Shown here piece after piece: positions 25,158-34,482 of a stretch of 50,145 nt of DNA. Every line of letters starts with the position of its first letter. The stretch's first letter is position 1. Where the stretch lies: positions 1 to 50,145 of the forward strand of contig JAKUPT010000018.1 in assembly GCA_022450595.1 (NCBI GenBank), given 5' to 3'. Origin of the DNA: Bdellovibrionales bacterium (GTDB lineage Bacteria > Bdellovibrionota > Bdellovibrionia > Bdellovibrionales > UBA1609). The notes beneath the pieces were generated by a model. The model was given only the letters and a program-made list of their open reading frames with translations. It made no database searches and was not told the origin of the DNA. A program made the position numbers and the translations under genes.

Positions 25158-26263
25158 TGAATACCGTGGCTCATGTTTGTGTTTCTAAGGGCTTAGGTGG
25201 TTTGGAGTTATACTCTTTGCAGTTACATGAAATGTTTAAACAAGATGGAATACCTTCTCTTCATTTTTGTCAAAAACAGTCTTTATTTGAAAACAAGCTA
25301 AAAGAAGCTGGCCTTGATTATTTGCCGTTAAATAAAACCAGCTATTTTGGTCTTTCAAATATTTTAAATTTTCGCAAAGCTGTAAAAAAACACAATATCA
25401 AGCATATCTATGTTCATCACCTTAAAGACTTATGGTTCGTAGTGCCTGCACTTATTGGCTTAAAAGATGTTGAAGTTATTGGTGTGGCGCAAATGTTTTT
25501 AAATAATGTAAATAAAAAAGACTTTCTACATAAAAAACTTTACGGTCGCTTAAAAAAAACCATGGCTTTAACTGAGATTCAAAAGCAGTCACTTTTGAAC
25601 TGTTTGCCATTAAAGAGCGAAGATATACAAGTGATTCCCAACTCTGTGAACATGAATAAGTTTAAGTCTTTAACCGAAGACATTCGCTTACAACTGCGAG
25701 AGAGTGTTGGTGTTAAGGCAGACGAAAAGCTCATTGGTGTTGTCGGTCGGCTAGATCCTTGGAAGGGGCAGTATGAGCTTCTTCAGGCCTTTAAAAATAT
25801 TAATAAAAACTTTCCAAAAACAAAACTTATTATCATTGGTGATGAGGTTTCTGGCAGTGAGTACACGAAAAAGGTCAAAGAATTTGTTGTTGAAAATAAT
25901 TTAACAGAGCTTGTTATTTTTAAAGGCTTTCAAAAAAATGTACATGAATGGATGAGTGCCTTAGATATTTTTGTTATGCCCAGTTATGAAGAGGCCTTTG
26001 GAATAGTTTTGGTTGAAGCCATGGCTGCAGGAAAGCCCTGTCTCTCAACAAGTGCTGGTGGTGTTCCTGATATCATAAAAGATGACTCTATAGGTAAGCT
26101 TGTTGAACCAAGATCTGCAAAAGCGCTTGAAGATGGACTTAATTGGTATCTAGAGGATTGGGACAAGGCTAGTCAAGTTTCGATCAACGCCAAAAAAGAG
26201 GCCTATGAAGTGTATGATATGAACCAAATCTACAAACAAGTAAGAGACCTTATTTCAGTTTAA
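25157..26263 (+). CDS. Glycosyltransferase, family 4 type
   Basis: A GT-B fold glycosyltransferase (368 residues) resembling GT4. The C-terminal half shows VVGRLDPWKGQYELLQAF (about 195-213), the IIGD strand, FKGFQKNVHEWMSALDIFVMPS and the nucleotide-sugar-binding EEAFGIVLVEAMAAGKP (E-x7-E) near 275. The N-terminal half has GGLELYSLQLHEMF. It is cytoplasmic, probably membrane associated. Given the genes before it, UDP-xylose or UDP-glucuronate is a reasonable donor, but this is inferred. ATG 25157 overlaps the ugd stop (TAATG), with GGGAG 6 bases upstream. Its end overlaps the convergent PilZ gene by 4 bases. Confidence 0.88.
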   Translation: MNTVAHVCVSKGLGGLELYSLQLHEMFKQDGIPSLHFCQKQSLFENKLKEAGLDYLPLNKTSYFGLSNILNFRKAVKKHNIKHIYVHHLKDLWFVVPALIGLKDVEVIGVAQMFLNNVNKKDFLHKKLYGRLKKTMALTEIQKQSLLNCLPLKSEDIQVIPNSVNMNKFKSLTEDIRLQLRESVGVKADEKLIGVVGRLDPWKGQYELLQAFKNINKNFPKTKLIIIGDEVSGSEYTKKVKEFVVENNLTELVIFKGFQKNVHEWMSALDIFVMPSYEEAFGIVLVEAMAAGKPCLSTSAGGVPDIIKDDSIGKLVEPRSAKALEDGLNWYLEDWDKASQVSINAKKEAYEVYDMNQIYKQVRDLISV

Positions 26264-26811
26264 AACCTTTGTCCCCATGGTGCGCCTCTTTGAGGGTCAT
26301 AGTCAGGCGACGGCATAGTGAAGGTGTAAAAAAACCAAATCGCAAAAATAGTGAGACTCACAAGTAATAGTAAAGACCATCTGTGATCATACATTCTATA
26401 AAGCACACTTACGGTCTGTTGTTTTTTGTACTTCCATTCAAGTTTTTTAAAACTCTGTGTAAGTCCATTTTCAATATTTTCTTTATGAGCAATGGGGAGA
26501 TCTTTAAAAGTCACCGCCACAAGCACCTGATCGTAGTTATTTCTTCGAATGGATTGGTGTCTTACGACTTTTCCAGTCCAAGCCATTTTTTTGCCAGAAG
26601 GAACGGAAAACTCAAAATTTATAAGAGTATTTATTGGCGGTGCATCTTCACTATCGGCTAAAAATGCCATGCCCGACTTGGAAAGGTTGTGTATATCAGC
26701 TTGAATTCGTTCTTTTTGGTTCACATGACTAAAAATAAGCTCAGCGTTGTCTACGGTTTGATAGACATACCTGGGATCTCTGTGAATGTATTGTTTTAAT
26801 GCTTCACTCAT
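26260..26811 (-). CDS. PilZ-domain protein with C-terminal membrane anchor
   Basis: 183 residues. An N-terminal PilZ-like beta barrel (about 8-115) carries the basic start RDPRYVYQ and the NLSKSG motif near 43, matching the (D/N)xSxxG part of the c-di-GMP-binding site. Residues 125-148 are basic (KKLEWKYKKQQ) and one transmembrane helix (WSLLLLVSLTIFAIWFF, about 148-167) anchors the protein, leaving a short Pro-rich end. The family binds c-di-GMP and modulates motility or envelope functions; the partner here is unknown. It converges with the glycosyltransferase gene and diverges from the M32 peptidase gene. Confidence 0.75.
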   Translation of the reverse strand: MSEALKQYIHRDPRYVYQTVDNAELIFSHVNQKERIQADIHNLSKSGMAFLADSEDAPPINTLINFEFSVPSGKKMAWTGKVVRHQSIRRNNYDQVLVAVTFKDLPIAHKENIENGLTQSFKKLEWKYKKQQTVSVLYRMYDHRWSLLLLVSLTIFAIWFFYTFTMPSPDYDPQRGAPWGQRF

Positions 26812-26818
26812 GTATAAT
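26791..26818 (+). promoter_or_regulatory. Probable promoter of the M32 carboxypeptidase gene
   Basis: TTGTTT (26791-26796) and TATAAT (26813-26818) are separated by 16 bases. The -10 is perfect and the -35 moderate. The -35 lies inside the 5' end of the divergent PilZ gene. Confidence 0.45.
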
Positions 26819-26862
26819 CCCTATCGGATTAGTGAAGAGGACTATTAATAGGGGGTCTCATT

Positions 26863-28341
26863 ATGAAACACTATGAGCAGTTAAAATCAGTTTTTGATCG
26901 AATAAATCATATTAATCATTTTCTTTCACTTGGAAGTTGGGACAATGCGGTTATGATTCCTCAAGGAAGTATGACAGCTCGCTCTGAAGCTACATCTGAA
27001 TTGGTTAAAATTGTCTCCGAAATTATGAAATCTCCTCAAACGCGGGAGCTACTGGACCAGGCAGAGCAGGAGTCAATGATCACAGGATGGGATGAGGCTA
27101 ACCTCAGAGAGATGAAGCGCTCTTTAGATTCCTACAACAAGGTGGATACTGAAATCCTTGTTGAAAAGTCAAAAGCCGCATCAGAGTGTGAAGCTGCATG
27201 GAGAGAGTATAGATCGAAAAATGATTTTAAATCCTTAGCGCCCTTTATGGAAAAATTAATTCAAATCACAAAAAAACAGGCTTCTCAATTAAAAGAAGAT
27301 GGGCAATCACTGTATGAAGCGCTTCTTGATACATATGAGCCAGGTCTAAAAGTAGAGAAGATTGATATTCTTTTTAATGACTTAAAAAAGTTTCTGCCAG
27401 AGGCCATACAATCTATTACTGAGAAACAGGCTACATGGGAGCCTGTGGAACCATTAGTGGTGCCTGCAGAGATTCAAAAGCAGATTGCACTTGATGTGAT
27501 GAAACATCTTGGTTTTGATTTTCACAAAGGAAGAGTGGATGAAAGTCATCATCCTTTCTGTGGTGGTGTTCCAGAAGATGTTCGCATCACCACTCGTTAT
27601 GATGAGAACAATTTTGTGGAAGGGCTTTTTGGTATTATTCATGAAACAGGACACGGCTGCTATGAGCAGGGACTTCCTCGTGAACTTTTAGGTCAGCCTG
27701 TAGCTAGTGCTAGAAGTTTGGGGATCCATGAAGGCCAGAGTCTGTTGTTTGAAAAGCAGCTGGCAAAGACCGATGAGTTTATAGAGTTCTTACTTCCAAT
27801 CTTTAAAAAGCATTTACCAAATGCAAATATCAGTAAGAATCAGTTAATGCATGCCATATTGAAGGTAGAGCCAGGTAAAAATCGAGTCAATGCAGATGAA
27901 GTGACCTATCCTATGCATATTGTATTAAGGTACGAAATAGAAAAGGCTATTATTGAGGATAATCTTGATATTTATGAATTACCGGGTTTATGGGATCAAA
28001 AGATGCAGGAGTATTTAGGAATTTCTACACTGGGTGATGATAAAGATGGTTGTATGCAAGACATTCATTGGATGTTTGGCGCTTATGGATACTTTCCGAC
28101 CTACACACTGGGTGCTATGAATGCCGCTCAAATTTTTTCAGCTTATAAAAAAACAAATAATGAATGGGCGGCGCAGGCCAAAAGTGGGGATTTTTCAGCT
28201 CTTAAAAACTGGCTTTCAGATAAAATATGGTCTCAAGCCAGTTATTACTCCACCGCCGACGAGTTAATGAGCGTTGCAACGGGAGAGGCCTTAAATGCTG
28301 AGCATTTTAACCATCATATAAAAACTCGTTACTTAAAATAG
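26863..28341 (+). CDS. Metallocarboxypeptidase, family M32 (carboxypeptidase Taq)
   Basis: A cytoplasmic zinc carboxypeptidase of the thermostable carboxypeptidase 1 (Taq) family, removing C-terminal residues from peptides. The 492 residues are close to family length. The zinc site is HETGH (260-264), with the third ligand expected in the NIHEGQSLLFE-like segment here reading LGIHEGQSLLFEK (about 286-298). Other family features are DVRITTRYDENNF and the EVTYPMHIVLRYEIEKA helix. No signal peptide is seen. A GGGGG site lies about 7 bases before the ATG. Confidence 0.95.
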   Translation: MKHYEQLKSVFDRINHINHFLSLGSWDNAVMIPQGSMTARSEATSELVKIVSEIMKSPQTRELLDQAEQESMITGWDEANLREMKRSLDSYNKVDTEILVEKSKAASECEAAWREYRSKNDFKSLAPFMEKLIQITKKQASQLKEDGQSLYEALLDTYEPGLKVEKIDILFNDLKKFLPEAIQSITEKQATWEPVEPLVVPAEIQKQIALDVMKHLGFDFHKGRVDESHHPFCGGVPEDVRITTRYDENNFVEGLFGIIHETGHGCYEQGLPRELLGQPVASARSLGIHEGQSLLFEKQLAKTDEFIEFLLPIFKKHLPNANISKNQLMHAILKVEPGKNRVNADEVTYPMHIVLRYEIEKAIIEDNLDIYELPGLWDQKMQEYLGISTLGDDKDGCMQDIHWMFGAYGYFPTYTLGAMNAAQIFSAYKKTNNEWAAQAKSGDFSALKNWLSDKIWSQASYYSTADELMSVATGEALNAEHFNHHIKTRYLK

Positions 28342-28387
28342 TAAGGTCTGGACTTGTCATTTTAATCAGAGTTTTTAAAATAATGAG

Positions 28388-29065
28388 ATGATCTCTTTTC
28401 GTCGAAAACTCGTGTTATATTCTGGTGGTCAGACCAATAAAAACTATCATTTACATCAGGCTTTGGTGGATCTTGTAGATCATAATAGACAGGTTTCGAT
28501 GACTTATATTCCATATTGTTATTCAGGTCATAAAAAATATTACCTTAGAGCCATTAACCGTTATAAAAAATTTGGTGTTAAAAAGTTTCATTGCATGCCG
28601 GTGGATCGCCCTATCTCAACAGAATCATTAAAGAAAACTTTAAACTCCGATATTATTTATCTGGCAGGCGGTAACACTTTTTATTTTTTAATGCATTTAC
28701 AAAAAAGCAAAATGCTAAATCCCTTATACAATTATGTAAAAGCCGGAGGGGTGTTGGCTGGACTAAGTGCTGGGGCTTTAATTATGACCCCTGACATTCG
28801 CTTGGCCGGTTATCCAAGCTTTGATTGTGATGATAATGAAGTGGGGCTTAGAAACTTAAAATCATTAGGTCTTGTTGAAGCAGAGTTTTTTCCTCATCTG
28901 GATAATTCTAAAAGATTGCACGAGGCCTTAATTAAATACTCAAAAAGATCCAAGCATCCTTTGTTTGCCTGTGAAGATGGTGGTGGCCTTGTCATTGATG
29001 GTCACAAAAAAACTTTTTATGGCAAGACATGTTTTTATGTCAAAGGCCATCGTATGGACATATAA
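28388..29065 (+). CDS. Peptidase S51 (dipeptidase E-like)
   Basis: 225 residues with the class-I-glutaminase-like fold of family S51, serine peptidases that act on Asp-X dipeptides or on cyanophycin. The catalytic serine is Ser127 in LAGLSAGAL, with AGGNTFYF upstream (92-99) and the EAEFFPHLDNSKR segment supplying the His. The name peptidase E is not certain, because S51 also includes cyanophycinase and other members. The gene is 46 bases after the M32 carboxypeptidase, so the two peptidases may be coexpressed. The ribosome binding site is weak. Confidence 0.78.
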   Translation: MISFRRKLVLYSGGQTNKNYHLHQALVDLVDHNRQVSMTYIPYCYSGHKKYYLRAINRYKKFGVKKFHCMPVDRPISTESLKKTLNSDIIYLAGGNTFYFLMHLQKSKMLNPLYNYVKAGGVLAGLSAGALIMTPDIRLAGYPSFDCDDNEVGLRNLKSLGLVEAEFFPHLDNSKRLHEALIKYSKRSKHPLFACEDGGGLVIDGHKKTFYGKTCFYVKGHRMDI

Positions 29066-29330
29066 TCCAAAAAGTATTCTCAACTACAAATATGTAATGA
29101 TTTTTTTATTAATTCTATTTTCTATAAAAAGTTGAATTCATTAAGAGCTCCATTGAGTGTTCTATAAATTTGAATTGTTAATCTAGTTCTAGCTATGATC
29201 CCAAAATGAGAATATCTAAAATTGGTACGTTGAACTTATATTCAAAGTTAGAGAACTGACAGCCGAAATAGAAATAACAATGCTTAGAGCTGGCCTTTAA
29301 TTTGCTACTAATTAAGGGTGGAGGAACTTT

Positions 29331-30227
29331 ATGAAAAAGAACGTATTGCTAATCAACTTGATGCTAATTCCAGTTTTACTAACATTTCAAAACTGCTCTC
29401 AAGATGTTCAGTTTACATCTACACCGGACGTGATTAAAAAAATTGGAGATGGGCAAGACATTCAAATCATTGACTCTGATAGTAAGCAGCCAGAAGAACT
29501 GCTAATCGTAGACAATGGTGCTCAAGACTCTATGCCTCCTGACGTTCCTAATGTTCAACCAGAGCTTCCTCCTGGTTATGAACCCGATGACAATCCAAAC
29601 ACACAAATCTTAGGCGATCAACTTTGTGGTGAGTACTACGAGCAGTACACGGCCAGTCTTAATTTGATTGATAATGGCTGTTTTGAACACACCGATGATA
29701 GAGTGGGTACTCATACTAAAAAAACTTTAAATCAGTTAGTGAACAGACAGTGGGATGTTTATGATAGCCTTCCCGGGTCAAAAGATCAGGACAGCTGGGT
29801 GGTTGAAGCTGGTAATGGAATAGAAATTCAAAGAGATACTGTTGTTAAGCCTCACAGTGGCAATCACTATGTTGAGCTAGACAGTCATGGTCGTAATTCA
29901 AACTCTAGGATGTCTCAAACAGTAGAAATTATGCAGCCAGGCAACTATAGATTGGCTTTTTACTACTTACCGAGAGTTTCTGGAAAGCAAGACAACTCCA
30001 TTGATGTGCTTATTAATGATGAAACCATATCAACAGTAACCGGCTCTTCTAAAGATATACAAGGGGACCGCAAGGCTCAATCCAGCTGGAAGTTAATTGT
30101 GATTGACTTAAAAGATGTACCAGTTGGTCCACTGAAAATCTCATTCAGCGCCGTGGCTGAGGGTGATAAAAAGTTAACTTATGGTGGTTTGCTGGATGAT
30201 ATTACTTTGGTTCCAGTTCTTCAGTAA
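29331..30227 (+). CDS. Putative lipoprotein with a C-terminal beta-sandwich domain
   Basis: 298 residues. The signal peptide (1-21) ends at LTFQNC with Cys22 as the probable lipidated residue; the -3 Phe and -1 Asn are unusual for a lipobox. Residues 40-95 are acidic and Pro/Asp/Gln-rich, as a flexible linker. Residues 110-295 resemble DUF642/galactose-binding-like sandwiches: LIDNGCFEHTDDR, VVEAGNGIEIQRD, GNHYVELDSHG, SQTVEIMQPGNYRLAFYY. Those domains bind carbohydrate in some proteins, but no ligand can be named here. GGTGGAGG lies just before the ATG. Its last 26 bases overlap the ATP-grasp gene tail to tail. Confidence 0.65.
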   Translation: MKKNVLLINLMLIPVLLTFQNCSQDVQFTSTPDVIKKIGDGQDIQIIDSDSKQPEELLIVDNGAQDSMPPDVPNVQPELPPGYEPDDNPNTQILGDQLCGEYYEQYTASLNLIDNGCFEHTDDRVGTHTKKTLNQLVNRQWDVYDSLPGSKDQDSWVVEAGNGIEIQRDTVVKPHSGNHYVELDSHGRNSNSRMSQTVEIMQPGNYRLAFYYLPRVSGKQDNSIDVLINDETISTVTGSSKDIQGDRKAQSSWKLIVIDLKDVPVGPLKISFSAVAEGDKKLTYGGLLDDITLVPVLQ

Positions 30228-31347
30228 TCAAATTAATTATAAAGTTTGTTTCGAGGCTCTTTATATCATTAAAAAGAGCCTCTTTATTTTTATTGGTAAG
30301 AAAAATATATCCTATGTCTTGTCCTGAGCCTTGCCTATGACTGACTTTATCTCCAGATGATTTTTTCAATTTAATAGAATGAAAAGAAGATAATTTTTTT
30401 ACCTCTTCTACTCCTTGAATGTTATCAACTTCACCGGCTCCGGGATGCAAAATAATGGCACTGGAGTAGGTTCTTGCTTGTTGTGGAATCGAGATGTTGT
30501 TTTCAGTAAAAAGTTTAAAATAGGCTTTCCATGGAGAGAAATTATAGCTTAATTGGATAAGGTTCATTAAATAGCCACCAGGTGGGCGAATGGCAAACTC
30601 TCCTAATGTAAGACTGTTATCAGATACAAAGAATTCAATATGTAAGAGAGCTGTATCTATATTGTAGCTATCAATTATTTTTAATAAAAAGGCGTCGATT
30701 TTAGTTTTAACTTCTTTTGAAAAATCATGAGGAAGAATATTGATTTTTAAATGTTTATAGTAATTAGTAAAGTTCACAAATATAATACTTTTGTTCTTCA
30801 CAAACACTTCCGCACTGAATTCCTTTCCCTCAATAAAAGACTCGGCAATTTTTTCAGGAGCTAAATGCTTAGAAACCTCTATTTTGTTATAACAAAAGTT
30901 TAAGCCTCTGCTGCCGCTTGAGTTTTGTTGTTTCAACACTAAGGGCAAACCTAAATGTTTTATGAGTTCAGAAGCGGTGGTGGATTCAGTGACTAGTTGG
31001 AACTGACTGATATTAATTTTCTTTTTAAGAGCCTGTTGCTTTAATTGTATTTTTTCATGGGAAAACAAACTTAATTCTTTATCATACCCAAGGCATTGGT
31101 ATTTATGTTTTATTTTAGAGGCCATTACAATTGATGATTCCGACAGGGGGAGGCATAGGTCAGGCGGCTCAATTAGGCTAAAGTCTAGCTCATCATTTGA
31201 AAAGTAATAGACATGAGAAACATTTAAGGACTTAGGGATCTTTGTATTTACATCCACGACTAACTGCACATTACCGAACATATCAAGGGCCTGTTTGATC
31301 GCCTCTTTTCTATAACCAACAAGTACAATGTTTAAGTCTTTTTTCAC
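30202..31347 (-). CDS. ATP-grasp domain protein, carboxylate-amine ligase-like
   Basis: 381 residues with an N-terminal alpha/beta domain (LNIVLVGYRKEAIKQAL) and an ATP-grasp fold. Visible signatures are LPLVLKQQNSSGSRGLNFC (about 130-150, the ATP loop), AESFIEGKEFSAEVFV (about 165-180) and LGEFAIRPPGGYLMN (about 260-275) with the acidic metal ligands. Relatives ligate a carboxylate to an amine. The product is unknown. The start is GTG, with AAGGA 6 bases upstream. No pathway partner is next to it. Confidence 0.75.
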   Translation of the reverse strand: MKKDLNIVLVGYRKEAIKQALDMFGNVQLVVDVNTKIPKSLNVSHVYYFSNDELDFSLIEPPDLCLPLSESSIVMASKIKHKYQCLGYDKELSLFSHEKIQLKQQALKKKINISQFQLVTESTTASELIKHLGLPLVLKQQNSSGSRGLNFCYNKIEVSKHLAPEKIAESFIEGKEFSAEVFVKNKSIIFVNFTNYYKHLKINILPHDFSKEVKTKIDAFLLKIIDSYNIDTALLHIEFFVSDNSLTLGEFAIRPPGGYLMNLIQLSYNFSPWKAYFKLFTENNISIPQQARTYSSAIILHPGAGEVDNIQGVEEVKKLSSFHSIKLKKSSGDKVSHRQGSGQDIGYIFLTNKNKEALFNDIKSLETNFIINLITEELEPK

Positions 31348-31551
31348 CTAATGTCCTTATTAAAGTGATTACTATTAATACAGTTTAATATGATTTTTGT
31401 GAGAGAATCATTGAATTTATTGTCTTGCCTCAGTGGGTTAAATTATATGTGAAGAATATATTTAAAATTCTCTATTTTTTTGTCTTAGATTGAGATCATC
31501 TCTTAATTTATAACTAAATTTTGTCGATATATTTACAAAGGTTGGTGCCCA

Positions 31552-33873
31552 ATGAATAATAACTTAAAAAATGAAAATGGATTTAGTTTGACTGAGGCAT
31601 TGATCAGTTCAGCTTTATTAGGGGCTGTTTTTTTAAGTGTATTTTTAGGTGTTGAAAAAATCAATACTCACCAAAGAACCAGTACTCAACTTCAATCTAT
31701 AGAGTTAATCAAAAACAGCTTATATTCTATTTTAAACAATCCTGTGGCTTGGGAGAATACAGTCAACGATCCATTAAACTCTGTTTTTAGCTGTACAATA
31801 AATAGCTGTAAGGGTGTTTCAGGAACTATTAAAAGAGTGCGCACTTCAAATAACTCTATTTACTTTGAAGACACAGGTAATAATGGTTTTAGTGCCAATG
31901 GGAAGTCATGTGTTTCAACTAGGTCTAACCCGGATCCTAATTGTTTTATTTCAGCAAAATTGAAGGTGAGCTTTTTATGTGACGAGGACTGTAAATCACC
32001 TTTGGCAAAAGTTGAAGGTCTATTTTATACACTCAATGAAACCTCTGTGAATCTAGGAAATTCTTTTAACTTTCAACTCATAAAAGCTATGAATACAGAT
32101 CCTTGTGGGCTTGGATGTAAAACAGTTACTTTCGATCCAGCATTGGCGATTAAAAATGAAGCCTCTTTGGAGACAAGTGAACTTAAAATTATTATGGTCG
32201 TGGATAATTCATCAAGTATGAAAGCCGCACAAGAGTATTTAAACACCGGCCTTAAGTCATTGTTTGCCAAGCTTAAAAGCTTAAATATTAAATCTAAAAT
32301 TTATATTTATACAACAACCCAGCTTGGTGAAAGCGATATGTTTCCCGCAGCGACTCCGAACACCTATTACCGGTGGGAAGATAAGTATGGGGTTATAAAA
32401 GAAAGCACTGAGGAGCCTTATAAAGCAGCCATATTGGATTATGAATACACTTCTCGTCCTTTGCTTTTGCCTCCAGCCGGTGGAGATGAGCTAACCTTGA
32501 CAGAGGACATGTCACCTTCGGACTACGACGAAGTGATCTCGCAATTGGATAAAATTTTAACTTCAAGCGACGAAGGCATAGGTACAAATGGTAGTTCTGA
32601 TGAACAAGGACTTTGTACTGTGGCTAAAACTTTATTTGATAAGGGTCCTAATGCCATTTTTAATGCTGGCGACAAAACATTGTTTTTAATTGTAAGTGAT
32701 GAAAATGATATCAGTGAAGACGCCTGTTTTGCACAAACCACTGAATCTAGAGACTGTGATGATAAGTATGGTGGGATGTACTCTTTGTATGGTTGTCACC
32801 ATCAACCTGGCCCTCAAAGAGCAGAAACTTGTGATCATGTGGAGTACAAAATCTATGAAGATGATTCCACTCATTTCACTGCTAACCGTCAAATTCATTA
32901 TCAGTGCACTAAAACTGTTGTTAAAGACGGTGTCGAGGTGATTGATGATGATTATAAAGATCGTACTGGCAGAAAGTATGTTGGGCGATGCGCTGATGAG
33001 CCATACAGATGCATTGAAGCAGATATTACTCAAATTAAAGAAGTAAAAAATGATTGCAGTGGTGAAAATGATGCCATCACAAGTTGTAAAATTAGTTGTT
33101 GGGAGTACAACAGAAAACCCATGGTTTATTTAGATACCAATAAAGCAACCATGGCCTATGATCTAACAAAAACTTCATTCACTGACGGCTCAGGAACTAG
33201 TTACTCTAATTTATTTGAATATATGGAAACTAAGTATCCGGGAAGAACTTTTCTCAGAGACAAGTACTCAGATTATGGAGAAAAATGGAAGCCTTATTGT
33301 AAAACACAGCCTGAAAAAACTGTGAGTTATCAAGAGCTGAGTGGCTTAAATCCAGATGAAACCACTTTAAAAGAAACCATAAAAATGAGAGCCGATGAAT
33401 TGTTTGGCACTGATGGTTACTCGATGTCTTTAATTATTAATGATCCAACTTTAAATGCTCAAGCTGGATGTAGTTTACAAGGTGACCAGTCCTATGGAAC
33501 TGAATATAAAAACTTTGCTGACAATTTAGAAATCAAAGGAGCTGTCAGCTCTATTTGTTCTAAAGACTATTCCAACGCTTTAGAGAATGTTTCGCAATTT
33601 GCTAGAAAAGTCGCCAATGAGGCCAAGAAGACCATTGTTATGGAAGAAGGTGAGATGCTTCTAAAAATCACCACAAAAGACATCAATGGCAATGACATCA
33701 CATTATCTACGCCTGATCATTACACTGTAAATGGTTTAGTCATTACATTTAAAAACAGCTTTATAAGTGAAAGCACACATCCCGTAGATGTTCATATTGC
33801 TAAAGTACCACCAAATTTAAAAATTCAAAAACCATCCTGGATGAAAACAGCACAATCACCTCATGAGGATTAA
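31552..33873 (+). CDS. Type IV prepilin-like protein carrying a von Willebrand A domain
   Basis: 773 residues. Residues 1-10 form a short leader ending NENG, followed by the prepilin-peptidase signature FSLTEALISSALLG, so cleavage after Gly10 leaves Phe1 and the conserved Glu5 and an N-terminal hydrophobic helix (11-33). Residues 34-175 form a pilin-like module with C120, C131, C143 and C147 patterns shared with the next two genes. From about 211 a VWA domain begins: IIMVVDNSSSM gives the MIDAS D218-x-S220-x-S222, and IVSDEND (390-396) its acidic partner. The segment 400-510 is Cys-rich (about 10 Cys). A C-terminal beta region follows. A modular minor pilin or tip adhesin is inferred, as in Streptococcus sanguinis PilB. 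It is first of three prepilin genes. Confidence 0.85.
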   Translation: MNNNLKNENGFSLTEALISSALLGAVFLSVFLGVEKINTHQRTSTQLQSIELIKNSLYSILNNPVAWENTVNDPLNSVFSCTINSCKGVSGTIKRVRTSNNSIYFEDTGNNGFSANGKSCVSTRSNPDPNCFISAKLKVSFLCDEDCKSPLAKVEGLFYTLNETSVNLGNSFNFQLIKAMNTDPCGLGCKTVTFDPALAIKNEASLETSELKIIMVVDNSSSMKAAQEYLNTGLKSLFAKLKSLNIKSKIYIYTTTQLGESDMFPAATPNTYYRWEDKYGVIKESTEEPYKAAILDYEYTSRPLLLPPAGGDELTLTEDMSPSDYDEVISQLDKILTSSDEGIGTNGSSDEQGLCTVAKTLFDKGPNAIFNAGDKTLFLIVSDENDISEDACFAQTTESRDCDDKYGGMYSLYGCHHQPGPQRAETCDHVEYKIYEDDSTHFTANRQIHYQCTKTVVKDGVEVIDDDYKDRTGRKYVGRCADEPYRCIEADITQIKEVKNDCSGENDAITSCKISCWEYNRKPMVYLDTNKATMAYDLTKTSFTDGSGTSYSNLFEYMETKYPGRTFLRDKYSDYGEKWKPYCKTQPEKTVSYQELSGLNPDETTLKETIKMRADELFGTDGYSMSLIINDPTLNAQAGCSLQGDQSYGTEYKNFADNLEIKGAVSSICSKDYSNALENVSQFARKVANEAKKTIVMEEGEMLLKITTKDINGNDITLSTPDHYTVNGLVITFKNSFISESTHPVDVHIAKVPPNLKIQKPSWMKTAQSPHED

Positions 33874-33874
33874 A

Positions 33875-34468
33875 ATGAAAAGATTAAACAACAAAGGCTT
33901 CAGTTTATTACAAGTGTTAACAGCAACGACGGTTTTGGGAATTGTATCTGCCACATTAATGGCCTCTATTTTTGAAAAAGCTCAGTTTAAAGCCATGAGT
34001 AAAACTAAAACAGGAATCGCTGCTGCTCGGTCGAATTTACAAAACGTAATGATGCATAATGTGTCTTGGTACTATACAATTTATGACCCCGTGAACGAAG
34101 CTCAAAACCCAGAAATTGCCTGTGTTAGAGGAACAGCTGCGGCCTTTAATGTTAATTGCCATAATGCCACAGGCACTTTAAGAGTTTTAGATGCTTCACA
34201 AAATGTATTTTATAACACATTTTCTGCCACACAAGGCTTTGATAAAGATGGGCTTATTTGTAACAACTTTGATGCTGGAAATGGAAACTTTAACTGTCCA
34301 CTCAGAGCCATTGTGACTTGGTCGGCCAACTGTACATCTGACCCTTGTTACAATCCTAGCGATATTATTGTTGAAGTGAAATTTGAGTATAAAACTTCAG
34401 ACTCAGATCGAAAGATTGCTTTTAACCCGGCTAATTATAACTTTGCCTTTTCCAGTTCGACACCATAG
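33875..34468 (+). CDS. Minor prepilin-like protein
   Basis: 197 residues with a short basic leader (MKRLNNKG) and the class III signal KG-FSLLQVLTATTVLG, so type IV prepilin peptidase should process it. Position 5 of the mature protein is Gln, not the usual Glu. The globular part contains ICNNFDAGNGNFNCPLRA and CTSDPCYNPSD, and ends near FNPANYNFAF, features shared with the next gene and, in the Cys pattern, with the pilin module of the previous one. ATG 33875 has GAGG 6 bases upstream; an in-frame ATG at 33863 lies inside the preceding gene with no such site. It is transcribed with its neighbours. Confidence 0.85.
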   Translation: MKRLNNKGFSLLQVLTATTVLGIVSATLMASIFEKAQFKAMSKTKTGIAAARSNLQNVMMHNVSWYYTIYDPVNEAQNPEIACVRGTAAAFNVNCHNATGTLRVLDASQNVFYNTFSATQGFDKDGLICNNFDAGNGNFNCPLRAIVTWSANCTSDPCYNPSDIIVEVKFEYKTSDSDRKIAFNPANYNFAFSSSTP

Positions 34469-34482
34469 AGGAGTATCCAACA

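Noticed and set aside
29066-29330. 265-base gap before the lipoprotein gene, checked for a small RNA or small gene
   Set aside because: No hairpin with T-run, no credible promoter pair and no ORF with a ribosome binding site; it holds only the GGAGG of the next gene.
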